This document shows, in pieces, positions 56,300-64,000 of a stretch of DNA of 64,000 nt. Source of the stretch: Nonlabens ulvanivorans. GTDB lineage: Bacteria > Bacteroidota > Bacteroidia > Flavobacteriales > Flavobacteriaceae. The translations under genes were made by a program, and so were the position numbers. Every line of letters begins with the position of its first letter. Position 1 is the stretch's first letter. The DNA lies in NCBI RefSeq assembly GCF_000755285.1, contig NZ_BBMK01000007.1:107118-171117 (forward strand), read 5' to 3'. A model generated the notes under the pieces. The model ran no database searches. It saw nothing but the letters and a program-made list of their open reading frames with translations, and was not told the origin of the DNA.

Positions 56300-56791
56300 A
56301 TGAGAAATTACATTTTTATCGCAACTTTCTTTATGGCATTTATAGGATTTGCACAAACAAGCATGGACGTAGAATCCTTTTCAAAAATTAAGATTGATGC
56401 TGATGCACAAATTGAAATTGTGTATTCACCAAAAGATCAAGTTATTTTCAATGTTGATGAAAATCAACTTAAAGACTTTACAATTTCATCAGAAAATGGT
56501 TCTTTAACCATTAAACAAAATGGAGCTTCTATCGCTGGACTAAAAATACGTATCTACACAAATCAACTTAAAGGTATGGCTGTGAATGGTAGAGGTAATG
56601 TTACATTGACAAAATTTACTAAAATGGAGAATCTATATTTATCAATGAAAGGTTCTTATACTGTAGACACTGGCGAGGCAAAGATTAAAAACTTTATCAT
56701 ATCGAGAGATGCTAACAGTAAAGCTATTCATGAAAATGCAGTAGAAGTTAAAGAAAGCATCAACGGGACCTTACTTGTAGTAAATGGATAA
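56300..56791 (+). CDS. Secreted GIN-domain (DUF2807-like) protein
   Basis: A 163-residue protein with signal peptide (MRNYIFIATFFMAFIGFAQ). The body is a repetitive right-handed beta structure (FTISSENGSLTIKQNG, GMAVNGRGNVTLTKF), as in head-GIN/DUF2807 proteins of Bacteroidota. Function unknown, possibly cell envelope or adhesion. Single gene, followed by a 19-bp stem hairpin. Confidence 0.7.
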   Translation: MRNYIFIATFFMAFIGFAQTSMDVESFSKIKIDADAQIEIVYSPKDQVIFNVDENQLKDFTISSENGSLTIKQNGASIAGLKIRIYTNQLKGMAVNGRGNVTLTKFTKMENLYLSMKGSYTVDTGEAKIKNFIISRDANSKAIHENAVEVKESINGTLLVVNG

Positions 56792-56809
56792 CATTTATTT
56801 GCTCTAATT

Positions 56810-56850
56810 ATTAACTAAAAGCTTTCTTTAAAAGAAAGCTTTTAGTTAAT
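56810..56850. terminator. Long perfect hairpin after GIN-domain gene
   Basis: A 19-bp perfect stem (56810-56828 with 56832-56850; core CTAAAAGCTTTCTT) with a 3-nt loop. AT-rich ends on both sides may serve as a terminator for either strand. Confidence 0.65.
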
Positions 56851-56902
56851 AATCGATTTATCTTAAACTTTGTAATACATTAGTAGTCATAAAGAAAAAA
56901 TC

Positions 56903-58071
56903 ATGAAGATCAAATTTTACTTACTACTCTTTGTTTCTATAATCATGGTATCTTGTCAAAACGAAAAAGATGATTATGTCCCTACAAATCAGGCCATACT
57001 CACTAGCGCCTTTGGAAGTAAAATTGATTTAGATAATCCAGAAAGCTATCAAAATACAAACGTCCCTTCTTACATACGATTTGCTAATCAAGGTAATGCG
57101 ATAGAAAATGACAAGGCTACCTTAGGTAGAATTCTTTTTTATGACACAAAACTATCTACTAATAATAGTATCTCTTGTGCTAGTTGCCACCAGCAAGAAC
57201 ACGCGTTTAGCATACTAATGTAGCTAGCACAGGTGTAAACGGTGTTACTGGAAGACACAGCATGAGATTAGTTAATGTAGGCTTTCAACCTAGCACTAAT
57301 TTCTTTTGGAACGAACGAGCAAATTCTCTTGAAAATCAGGTTACTAAACCCATAAAAGATCATTCAGAGATGGGTTTTAGTGGTGAGAACGGCGCACCTA
57401 CATTTAACGATTTATTGCTTAAACTATCAGATACAGATTACTATCAAGTATTATTCAATCATATTTATGGAGATGCGTTGATAACAGAAGAACGATTACA
57501 AGAATGTTTATCCCAGTTTGTTTTAAGCATTCAATCCTTTGACTCAAGATATGATGATGGATTACTAGCAACTGGTGATCCAGGACCAGCCTTTCCTAAT
57601 TATAATATGTCTGAGAATCGAGGTAAATTTCTATTTACGACCACTCCAGATAATGGTGGCGCAGGTTGTGTAAGTTGTCATGTCCCGCCAGAATTTGCTA
57701 TTAAAAACAACATTCACAACAATGGTGTTATTGCGACTATCGCAGATCCTAACGTTTTTGACCACGATAATACCAGGTCGCCCAGTTTAAGAGATCTTGA
57801 AAATCCCGAAGGGTTTATCAATGGACCATTAATGCATAATGGGTCTTTTAATACTTTGCTAGAAATGGTAGAGCATTACAACTCGATAGATATGACTAAC
57901 CAGCAATTATTAGATCCACTTTTATTTGATAGCGTTGGCCCTAATGGTCCAATAGGTCAACAATTACAACTATCAGAAAGCGATAAAACAGCACTCATCA
58001 ATTTTCTTAAAACGCTGACTGGAAATGATATTTACACTAATCCCAAATGGAGTGATCCTTTTGTAGATTAA
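56903..58071 (+). CDS. Di-heme cytochrome c peroxidase/MauG-family lipoprotein (frameshift)
   Basis: About 389 residues: lipoprotein signal (SIIMVSC), first heme site SCASCHQQEHAF and second GCVSCHVPPEF, plus NGPLMHNGSFNTLLEMVEHYN and a terminal LINFLKTLTGN typical of the family. A missing G near 57212 shifts the frame at HAFS/DTNVASTGVNG. It probably reduces peroxide or modifies a partner in the periplasm. Monocistronic by appearance. Confidence 0.88.
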
Positions 58072-58074
58072 ATT

Positions 58075-58836
58075 TTAAGGAATAAGTAATGCTTCAAAAT
58101 CATGTTGTGAACCTTGAAATACATTTCCATCCACTAAGGTTTTAATTCCATCTACTGGAAAACGATCGCTGTACTGCCAGAAATCCCACTCGATACGTGG
58201 CGCATTAACTCGATTGTAATTTGCAATCCAAACTCTAGGATATTCATCAAAATAAGAATCTGGCATAAGGATATCCCTGTAGAAAGCCTCACCACTATAT
58301 ATAATGGGTTTCACTCCATAATGATCCTCGATAATTGCAATCCAGTTTTTAAGGCCTTTTCTTAAAGAAGCTTTATTCTGCACAATAGATATATCCTCGA
58401 TGTCTAATACTGGTGGTAAATCACCTTTATTTAACACTACTTGGCTTGTGAAAATAGCAGCTTGTTTTGTACTGTTAACATTACTCCAATAATAATGATA
58501 GGCTCCTTTTTTAATTTGGGATTTTGTGGCGCCAGTCCAGTTTTCTTTAAATCTTTTATCTTTTTCTATTCCTACAACTGCTCTTATAAATACAAAATCT
58601 ATTTGCTTTGTACTATCTGGATGTTCAATGTTGTCCCATTCAATTGCACCTTGATGATGAGAAACATCTATACCATGTATTGCATATTTTTTGATGTGAT
58701 CACTCTTATAAACCATTGAGGCATTATAATTATTTAAATTGTAATACCAGCGATATATAGGCTTTTTATATTGGAATAATAAAATAGATATAACACCAAT
58801 TATTAAGAGTATGAACCACCATTTTTTATAATTCAT
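58075..58836 (-). CDS. GH25-family lysozyme, membrane-anchored
   Basis: A 253-residue protein with one N-terminal membrane helix (KWWFILLIIGVISILLF). GH25 motifs are present: IHGIDVSHHQGAIEW (first catalytic Asp region), FVFIRAVVG, GAYHYYW, LPPVLDIED and VWIANYN with WDFWQYSD. Predicted muramidase acting on peptidoglycan at the periplasmic side. It overlaps the DUF1801 gene by 4 bp, so the two are coupled. Confidence 0.92.
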   Translation of the reverse strand: MNYKKWWFILLIIGVISILLFQYKKPIYRWYYNLNNYNASMVYKSDHIKKYAIHGIDVSHHQGAIEWDNIEHPDSTKQIDFVFIRAVVGIEKDKRFKENWTGATKSQIKKGAYHYYWSNVNSTKQAAIFTSQVVLNKGDLPPVLDIEDISIVQNKASLRKGLKNWIAIIEDHYGVKPIIYSGEAFYRDILMPDSYFDEYPRVWIANYNRVNAPRIEWDFWQYSDRFPVDGIKTLVDGNVFQGSQHDFEALLIP

Positions 58837-59201
58837 TTCTTCTTTTTATGGTTTATACGTATCTCTTTGAGTTCTAATAAGGTTTCAATAACCATCTGAT
58901 CATCGATTTCTTCTAACGTTTCAAATCGCAATGATCGCAACATTTTTCTTCCTTCACCGGCGATTAATTTACCATGTTGATTAGTCAATTCATTACCATA
59001 TGACATTCCTAGATCAACAAATATTTTCCTGAAATTAAAAAAACAAAACATCGTTTTATCGTCAAGATAATAAAATGGTAAATGCCATTTATATTTCAGT
59101 TGCGCCTCAGGAATAGTCGACTCTACCAGTAATTGTGGATGCAGCATTATCGAGCGATAAGGCTCTGGAGAACGGTTAATATAATTGTGTGCAGGATTCA
59201 T
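58833..59201 (-). CDS. DUF1801 (YdhG-like) protein
   Basis: A 122-residue cytoplasmic protein with the features of DUF1801: PEPYRSIMLHPQLLVESTIPEAQLKYKWHLPFYYLDD, and a basic tail (RINHKKKK). Function unknown. Coupled to the downstream lysozyme gene through a 4-bp overlap. Confidence 0.8.
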   Translation of the reverse strand: MNPAHNYINRSPEPYRSIMLHPQLLVESTIPEAQLKYKWHLPFYYLDDKTMFCFFNFRKIFVDLGMSYGNELTNQHGKLIAGEGRKMLRSLRFETLEEIDDQMVIETLLELKEIRINHKKKK

Positions 59202-59223
59202 GCTATAAAGCTATTTCTTTTTA

Positions 59224-59238
59224 CGTTTCGCGAAAGCG
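59224..59238. repeat. Palindrome copy CGTTTCGCGAAAGCG, intergenic
   Basis: One base short of the consensus (C or T lost in the left arm). Flanks TTA and TAAT match other copies. It lies just upstream of the DUF1801 gene. Confidence 0.7.
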
Positions 59239-59308
59239 TAATCAACACCACTTCTCTACTCTAAAAAAATAATCAATAAAAAATATAAATAATTCAATAA
59301 AATACATT

Positions 59309-59327
59309 TACTTTGTATTTCAAAGTA
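59309..59327 (+). promoter_or_regulatory. Operator TACTTTG-N5-CAAAGTA, copy 1
   Basis: TACTTTGTATTTCAAAGTA, an inverted repeat 8 bp before the ATG at 59336. The same arms with the reverse-complement spacer recur at 60433-60451. Likely bound by the winged-helix regulator encoded at 60019, giving autoregulation (inference). Confidence 0.6.
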
Positions 59328-59335
59328 CTTTAATT

Positions 59336-59971
59336 ATGACTAAAGATAAAGTTCTAGACGACTTAAAAGAAATCAGATCCATCATGGACAAGTCGACACG
59401 TTTTATATCGCTTTCCGGTATGAGTGGTGTCATGGCTGGTATTTATGCGCTAATAGGTAGTGTTGTCGGTTATTTTGTGATAGAAGATGCACGCCAACGT
59501 GGTTATACTGATACATTAGATAGCTTACTGAATACACCATGGGAATGCAATCCATCACTTAAAATATTAGTGATTGCAGCAGTAATTCTTTTTCTAGCAG
59601 TAGTAACTGCTTTTTTCTTAACTAAAATTAAAGCGGCAAAATACAAGCAAAAAATATGGAATAAACAATCCATAAGACTGGTACTTAACTTTCTAGCACC
59701 TCTAACTATAGGTGGATTATTTACACTGGCATTATTACAATATGGATTGCTATTTTTAGTCGCACCAGCGATGCTAGTCTTTTATGGGTTAGCTTGTATG
59801 AATGCAGCAAAATATACCTTAGGCACCGTAAAATATCTAGGATTAAGTTGTGCAGTTTTAGGCTTAGTAAATACGCAGTTTATAGGCTATGGGCTGTATT
59901 TTTGGGCTGCTGGATTTGGATTGTGTCATATCATTTATGGCACTGTGATGTATTATAAATATGATCGATAA
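59336..59971 (+). CDS. Membrane protein of unknown function
   Basis: A 211-residue protein with about six hydrophobic segments after a charged, helical N-terminus (MTKDKVLDDLKEIRSIMDK). I recognise the general pattern of a Bacteroidota inner-membrane protein but not a named family. It sits directly in front of the winged-helix regulator gene, 47 bp apart, and behind the operator, so the two make a small operon. It may act as sensor or partner of the regulator. Confidence 0.8.
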   Translation: MTKDKVLDDLKEIRSIMDKSTRFISLSGMSGVMAGIYALIGSVVGYFVIEDARQRGYTDTLDSLLNTPWECNPSLKILVIAAVILFLAVVTAFFLTKIKAAKYKQKIWNKQSIRLVLNFLAPLTIGGLFTLALLQYGLLFLVAPAMLVFYGLACMNAAKYTLGTVKYLGLSCAVLGLVNTQFIGYGLYFWAAGFGLCHIIYGTVMYYKYDR

Positions 59972-60018
59972 TATAGATTTTCTATTTATAAATTTAACCT
60001 TCAACTCAAAACAGACTC

Positions 60019-60309
60019 ATGAGTCTTATTAATAAATTAAATAAAGCATTTGATCATCGTATTAGACTAGGCATTATGTCTGTTCTAGTGGTGAACGATC
60101 ATGCCGATTTTAAAGAGCTTAAAGAGTTGTTAGATGTTACAGATGGTAACCTTGCTAGTCATGCCAAAGCTCTTGAAAAAGAAGAATATATAAGAGTAGA
60201 AAAAAGTTTCATAGGGCGTAAGCCTAATACTAAATATATCGCTACAGATGTAGGCAAACTAGAGTTTAAAAAACATATCGCTGCCCTAGAAAAATTATTA
60301 GGTGGATAA
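60019..60309 (+). CDS. Winged-helix transcriptional regulator (HTH_34 type)
   Basis: A 96-residue protein consisting of one winged-helix domain: LNKAFDHRIRLGIMSVLV, the recognition region DFKELKELLDVTDGNLASHAKALE and wing EYIRVEKSFIGRKPNTKYIAT. It is a dimeric repressor type. The two inverted repeats, before its own operon and before the Coq4-like gene, are good target candidates. Intact. Confidence 0.9.
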   Translation: MSLINKLNKAFDHRIRLGIMSVLVVNDHADFKELKELLDVTDGNLASHAKALEKEEYIRVEKSFIGRKPNTKYIATDVGKLEFKKHIAALEKLLGG

Positions 60310-60432
60310 CATACTTGCCTAAAATCCTATAAACGCTATAACACAACTAAAAATGAAGAAAATGAAAATCACTCTGTCAATTTATTGCTCGCTCTAAGCC
60401 TATATATTATGAAATCTATTTTTTTATCTTTT

Positions 60433-60451
60433 TACTTTGAAATACAAAGTA
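60433..60451 (+). promoter_or_regulatory. Operator TACTTTG-N5-CAAAGTA, copy 2
   Basis: TACTTTGAAATACAAAGTA, the same arms as copy 1 with the spacer reverse-complemented, so effectively the same site in the other orientation. It precedes the GTG start proposed for the Coq4-like gene by 27 bp. Confidence 0.6.
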
Positions 60452-60477
60452 CTTTAAAATACCTAAGAGAACTTTTA

Positions 60478-60922
60478 GTGAGTTTAGGCTTTACTATATC
60501 AAGTAAGATGTATGTCTTTTTTAAAAAGGGAACATCATGGCATCTTCAGACAACTCAACTACTGTCCTACCCTAAGCATAGTTTAGGATTTCATCTAGGT
60601 TGCTTTTTATTAAAACACAAATTTGAACCTCAACCACGTTGTGAGGATCATGACGTTTTTCATGTTCTAACTGGTTATAAAGTAGACACAGCACAGGAAA
60701 TTGCAATGCAGTTTTGGTTATGGGGGTAACGGTAAGCGTAGTCCCTTTGTAGCTCTTGCCATGCTCATAGGTCTACTACTTTATCTGGACTGTTATGACA
60801 GCTTTACTAGAGCTTATTTAAAAGGTCAATATTCTAAAGCTATACACCATATCGATTTCAGACAACATCTGTCATCACCTATTACAAATTTTAAAACTAA
60901 CTATAATACTATCTCATCATGA
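60478..60922 (+). CDS. Coq4-like protein (frameshift)
   Basis: About 148 residues from a GTG at 60478; an ATG at 60409 would put the operator inside the coding region, and an ATG at 60508 is also possible. The Coq4-like core is LGFHLGCFLLKHKFEPQPRCEDHDVFHVLTGYKVDTAQEIAMQ, with the HDxxH-like metal motif (EDHDVFHVLTG). An extra G near 60721 breaks FWLWGNGKRSPFVALAML. In mitochondria and some bacteria Coq4 acts in ubiquinone synthesis, but this group in Bacteroidota is of unknown role. It overlaps the next gene by 4 bp (ATGA). Confidence 0.75.
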
Positions 60923-62335
60923 AAAAGACCATCGTCATTATCTTAGGCGGCATCACATTTGCCACTCTATTTTACAACCACTTTCTAGGGTTAAATACAG
61001 CAGTTTATGCTCTATTTCTTATCATAGCGCTTGCTGTAATGAATACTAGATCACTTCTTAAGCCTACCATTATTGCCAGTGCGGCTGGAATGATTGCCTC
61101 TTCCATTGCTATTATGATGCATGGATCTGGCATGGCTGTAATGTGTTACTTCTTATCTGTGTTTTTATTTATAGGAATGGTTGCTAGCTCTCAAGCGAGT
61201 ATTTACACGAGCTGGTTTAATGGATTATACAATCTGTTTTTTGGAATGTTCCATGACTTTATTTTCAATATCCAAAAAATTAAAGAAGAGCCTACATCTA
61301 CTTATGCAGTAAGTCAGATTATTAAAATCACTGTCATTCCTATTCTATTGATTATTTTATTTTCTTATCTATATAGTCTTGCTAATCCAGTTTTTGCAGA
61401 GTGGCTCGCATTTATAGATCTCAGCTTTATAGATGGATTATGGTTTTTCACAGCTATACTAGGCGGTTTTATCATGGGGGAATATTGCACAGCCTAATGC
61501 GATTGATCCTTTAACTGAAAATGATATCAAAACTGACAACTTTTTAAAATATAAAGAACTAGAAAATCCAGAAATTGAAAAAGCTAAAAATGAATTACAA
61601 CTAGGTACGTTCTCCATTAGTGCTCTTAATATCCTACTGGTCATTGTATTGATTACAGAGCTGATGTTTATTTTAAATATCAAGGATTTTGCAGCATCAG
61701 AATTAAGCGATGCGGTTCACTCTGGTGTTTATGCTAGCATTGTAAGCATCATTCTAGCCGTGGTGATTATTGCTATATTTTTTCGCGGAAGCATCAACTT
61801 CATAAGAGAAAACGGAACTCTTAAAACGCTCACTTTTATATGGATAGGACTTAATTCCTTATTAATCGCCAGTATATTTACAAAGACTTATTTATACATC
61901 GATCAATATGGGTTATCCATGAAGCGCATAGGTGTTGTGGTGTATCTTATCTTATGTTTAATAGGCCTGTTCACGACTTTTTTGAAAGTACAACACCAAC
62001 TAAACTTTGTTTATTTATGGCGCCGTAATCTAGCGGTAAGCTTTGTGATTATCTCCATATTTTCATTATTCAATTGGTCTGCTATTGTTACAGATTACAA
62101 TCTCAATAATGATTTTGTAGATCATAAACAGTTAGAAAGATTATTACCACAAAATGCTTTGATCCTTAAAAAGCATGGATTATATGACGATGCACAACAG
62201 CTCAATAATAGTTTAGGATATAGTTCTGCACGATACTGGGAAGAACATTTTACAAATCGTCAATGGCAAGATTTTAATTATATCGCTTATCAAATTAAGA
62301 AAGAAAATAATCAAGATGCTCAAAGCAATCCATAA
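60919..62335 (+). CDS. DUF4173-type multi-spanning membrane protein (frameshift)
   Basis: About 472 residues, with a dozen hydrophobic segments. It contains GLNTAVYALFLIIALAVMNTRS and, after the break, NAIDPLTENDIKT, which matches my memory of DUF4173 proteins. An extra G in the G-run at 61476-61480 splits it; MGNIAQPNAIDPL is the joined text. The C-terminal part is a soluble, helical tail (ERLLPQNALILKKHGLYDD). Function unknown. Coupled on both sides: it overlaps the Coq4-like gene and the next small membrane gene. Confidence 0.8.
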
Positions 62336-62651
62336 TAGGCTAGCTTTATGTGAAAGAATAAACTCTTATGGAATTAAGACTGCCTTACTAACCTTTATTT
62401 ACATGATGGTAATAGGTACTGGTTATATCTTAACCCATTTGGACTTTTTTATCGCTTTTATGTTATTGGGAATATTTATTGGTATAATCATCAATGGAAT
62501 CATGATGATAGCTGTTTTAATTCAACTATTAAGAAATGTGAATCGGACGATTGAAACTCTATTTACCATTTACATTCTACTTCTTAATATACCGATGGTG
62601 TTCCTTCTCATATTTATCAACGACTTTTTAAACCAACATTTTTATTCATGA
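62316..62651 (+). CDS. Small membrane protein, three to four helices
   Basis: A 111-residue hydrophobic protein (TALLTFIYMMVIGTGYIL, FFIAFMLLGIFIGIIINGIMM, FTIYILLLNIPMVFLLIFI). It overlaps the DUF4173 gene by 20 bp and the next gene by 4 bp. It resembles its downstream neighbour in length and helix pattern (both with LLxNIPxxFL), so the two may be paralogues. Function unknown. Confidence 0.75.
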   Translation: MLKAIHNRLALCERINSYGIKTALLTFIYMMVIGTGYILTHLDFFIAFMLLGIFIGIIINGIMMIAVLIQLLRNVNRTIETLFTIYILLLNIPMVFLLIFINDFLNQHFYS

Positions 62652-62956
62652 ACTATTTAAAAGAACTAACTCCTGTCAATCGATTTGCACATTGGACAGC
62701 TATCGTCAGTTTTGGTTTAGGCTCTCTATCATTCCTATCGTATTTAATATTTAAACAAAGTGATTTAATAGAGGTAGGCCTAGGTTACATCGTCATAGCT
62801 GTGGTGTGCAACATCATTGTTCTCGTAATGATTATGATAGCAGCTTTAAGCCAGAAAACATCATTTAAAGAAACTGCTTATACGATAGGCGTATTGCTAG
62901 CTAATATCCCTATAGCCTTTCTCTACTTTATAATAATCCTTGAATTAGCTATATGA
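62648..62956 (+). CDS. Small membrane protein, probable paralogue of its neighbour
   Basis: A 102-residue hydrophobic protein (WTAIVSFGLGSLSFLSYLIF, GYIVIAVVCNIIVLVMIMIAA, LLANIPIAFLYFIIIL). Both ends overlap neighbouring genes by 4 bp. Function unknown; part of the same membrane operon. Confidence 0.75.
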   Translation: MNYLKELTPVNRFAHWTAIVSFGLGSLSFLSYLIFKQSDLIEVGLGYIVIAVVCNIIVLVMIMIAALSQKTSFKETAYTIGVLLANIPIAFLYFIIILELAI

Positions 62957-63630
62957 AAACACTAGTCATCCATCGTTATAAAGAACTTAGCAATCTATTT
63001 GTCCTTAGTTTAATGAGTATTTCGTTATTAGCGATACGCTTGAAAATTACTCATGATTTCTATTTGTTATTTTTAGTCTGGAATCTTTTTCTTGCTTTAT
63101 TACCTTATGCTATTAGTCTGTGGTTCGAGAGCAGTATCTCAACCAGCTATACTAATAGATACATCAAATGGATTGCAGTACCAGTATTTGCTATTTGGCT
63201 ATTGATTTTACCTAATGCACCTTACATCATAACGGACTTAATACACATCAGAAATGCGAGTGGAACTTGGCTTATTTTCGATAGCATTCTTATTGCATGC
63301 TTTGCTATTACTGGTTCTTGGGCAGGATTTAAGAGCATTTATCATATGACTAACAGTTTAATCTCTATCCACTACATAAAAGGTCCCTTTGTGCAAAAAG
63401 CGCTGCCTTATTTATTACTTTTTTTATGTGCTCTCGGTATATATTTGGGTCGTGAATTAAGGTGGAATAGTTGGGATATTATCCAGCAACCAGCTAGGCT
63501 TTTTACAGACACTTTATCTATTTTTATATATCCATGGTCACATCAAATGGCATGGTTACAAATTATACCTATGAGTCTATTTTTAATGGTCCTCTATAAA
63601 CTATTTCTTCAATATGAAGCGAAGTCTTAA
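62953..63630 (+). CDS. DUF1361 membrane protein
   Basis: A 225-residue membrane protein. The DUF1361 signature is seen in FLVWNLFLALLPYAISL, ILPNAPYIITDLIHI and LGRELRWNSWDI. Function unknown. It overlaps the preceding gene by 4 bp and the DUF2809 gene by 17 bp. Confidence 0.87.
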   Translation: MKTLVIHRYKELSNLFVLSLMSISLLAIRLKITHDFYLLFLVWNLFLALLPYAISLWFESSISTSYTNRYIKWIAVPVFAIWLLILPNAPYIITDLIHIRNASGTWLIFDSILIACFAITGSWAGFKSIYHMTNSLISIHYIKGPFVQKALPYLLLFLCALGIYLGRELRWNSWDIIQQPARLFTDTLSIFIYPWSHQMAWLQIIPMSLFLMVLYKLFLQYEAKS

Positions 63631-64000
63631 AATCAAATACGCTATCCTAACGGTAGTCCTTTTTATAATAGAAGTAGTTATCGCAATTTATATAAACGAC
63701 TCATTCATCAGACCTTTTTTAGGCGATGTGCTTGTAGTAGGGTTGATTTATTGCGCAGTAATGGCCATTACATCATATCGAGTGGTAATGGTAGCTATAG
63801 GTACATTAATTTTTAGCTATATGGTAGAGTTAGCACAATATGCACAAGTAGTTGACCTACTAGGGTTAAGTGACAATAAATGGGCTAGAATTATCATAGG
63901 CACTAGTTTCTCATGGTGGGATATGGTGTGTTATACCATAGGGTTTATAATCATATTACTAATTGAGAAGAATAAAAGAATTATGAAAATTAATCAATAA
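63614..64000 (+). CDS. DUF2809 membrane protein
   Basis: A 128-residue protein with four hydrophobic helices; VELAQYAQVVDLLGL and the region SWWDMVCYTIGFI match DUF2809. The stop codon is the last three bases of the window, so the gene is complete. Function unknown; last visible gene of the overlapping membrane operon. Confidence 0.85.
   Translation: MKRSLKIKYAILTVVLFIIEVVIAIYINDSFIRPFLGDVLVVGLIYCAVMAITSYRVVMVAIGTLIFSYMVELAQYAQVVDLLGLSDNKWARIIIGTSFSWWDMVCYTIGFIIILLIEKNKRIMKINQ

Noticed and set aside
1..64000. Integrated mobile element or prophage
   Set aside because: No integrase, transposase, phage structural gene, tRNA-flanking repeat or terminal inverted repeat was seen on either strand.

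Overview
The window is AT-rich DNA from a marine member of the Flavobacteriaceae (Bacteroidota). Evidence: SusC/SusD genes, a type IX secretion sorting domain, a proteorhodopsin gene divergent from blh, and Bacteroidota-type lipoprotein signals. About eleven copies of the palindrome CGCTTTCGCGAAAGCG plus the rhodopsin pair suggest a Nonlabens/Dokdonia-like organism; this placement is inference from memory of such genomes. I saw no rRNA, tRNA, CRISPR array, transposase or integrase.

Region 1 (1-28612, all on the minus strand) is a large polysaccharide utilisation locus whose enzymes fit laminarin or another beta-1,3-glucan: two GH16, three GH17 modules (one fused to a sugar transporter), GH30, a GH149-type beta-1,3-glucan phosphorylase, a clan GH-A glycosidase fused to an outer-membrane barrel, SusC/SusD, two or three surface glycan-binding proteins, and a membrane-bound sensor with a LuxR-type helix-turn-helix. 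Three putative transcription units (starting at 25538, 9608 and 910) each carry upstream the direct repeat CAACAT-N5-CAACAT, a good candidate operator for this sensor. The proposed flow is surface cleavage, SusCD import, periplasmic trimming, inner-membrane import by the MFS-GH17 fusion, then cytoplasmic GH17 and phosphorolysis.

Region 2 (28750-33835): a DEDDh exonuclease, then a small cell-surface glycan cluster (flippase, DegT-type aminotransferase, FemAB/GNAT-like protein).

Region 3 (33835-42030): a regulatory module of ECF sigma factor, TPR membrane protein, small lipoprotein, CHAT-peptidase TPR protein and secreted Cys-rich T9SS protein. Three plus-strand sites share GGGTAACA-N16-AACA; the third precedes a roughly 265-nt stretch with no ORF that ends in a strong terminator, a candidate sRNA.

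Region 4 (42118-58071): housekeeping genes (typA, an FKBP, ffh, folD, kdsA), proteorhodopsin with blh, a PNGase F-like lipoprotein, and a thioredoxin / persulfide dioxygenase / rhodanese cluster. Region 5 (58075-64000): GH25 lysozyme, DUF1801, then a membrane-protein operon with a winged-helix regulator and two copies of the inverted repeat TACTTTG-N5-CAAAGTA.

About twenty genes are broken by single-base indels, including essential ones (ffh, folD, kdsA), mostly in or next to homopolymers. This is best explained by sequencing error, so broken genes are given as one merged span with the break noted.
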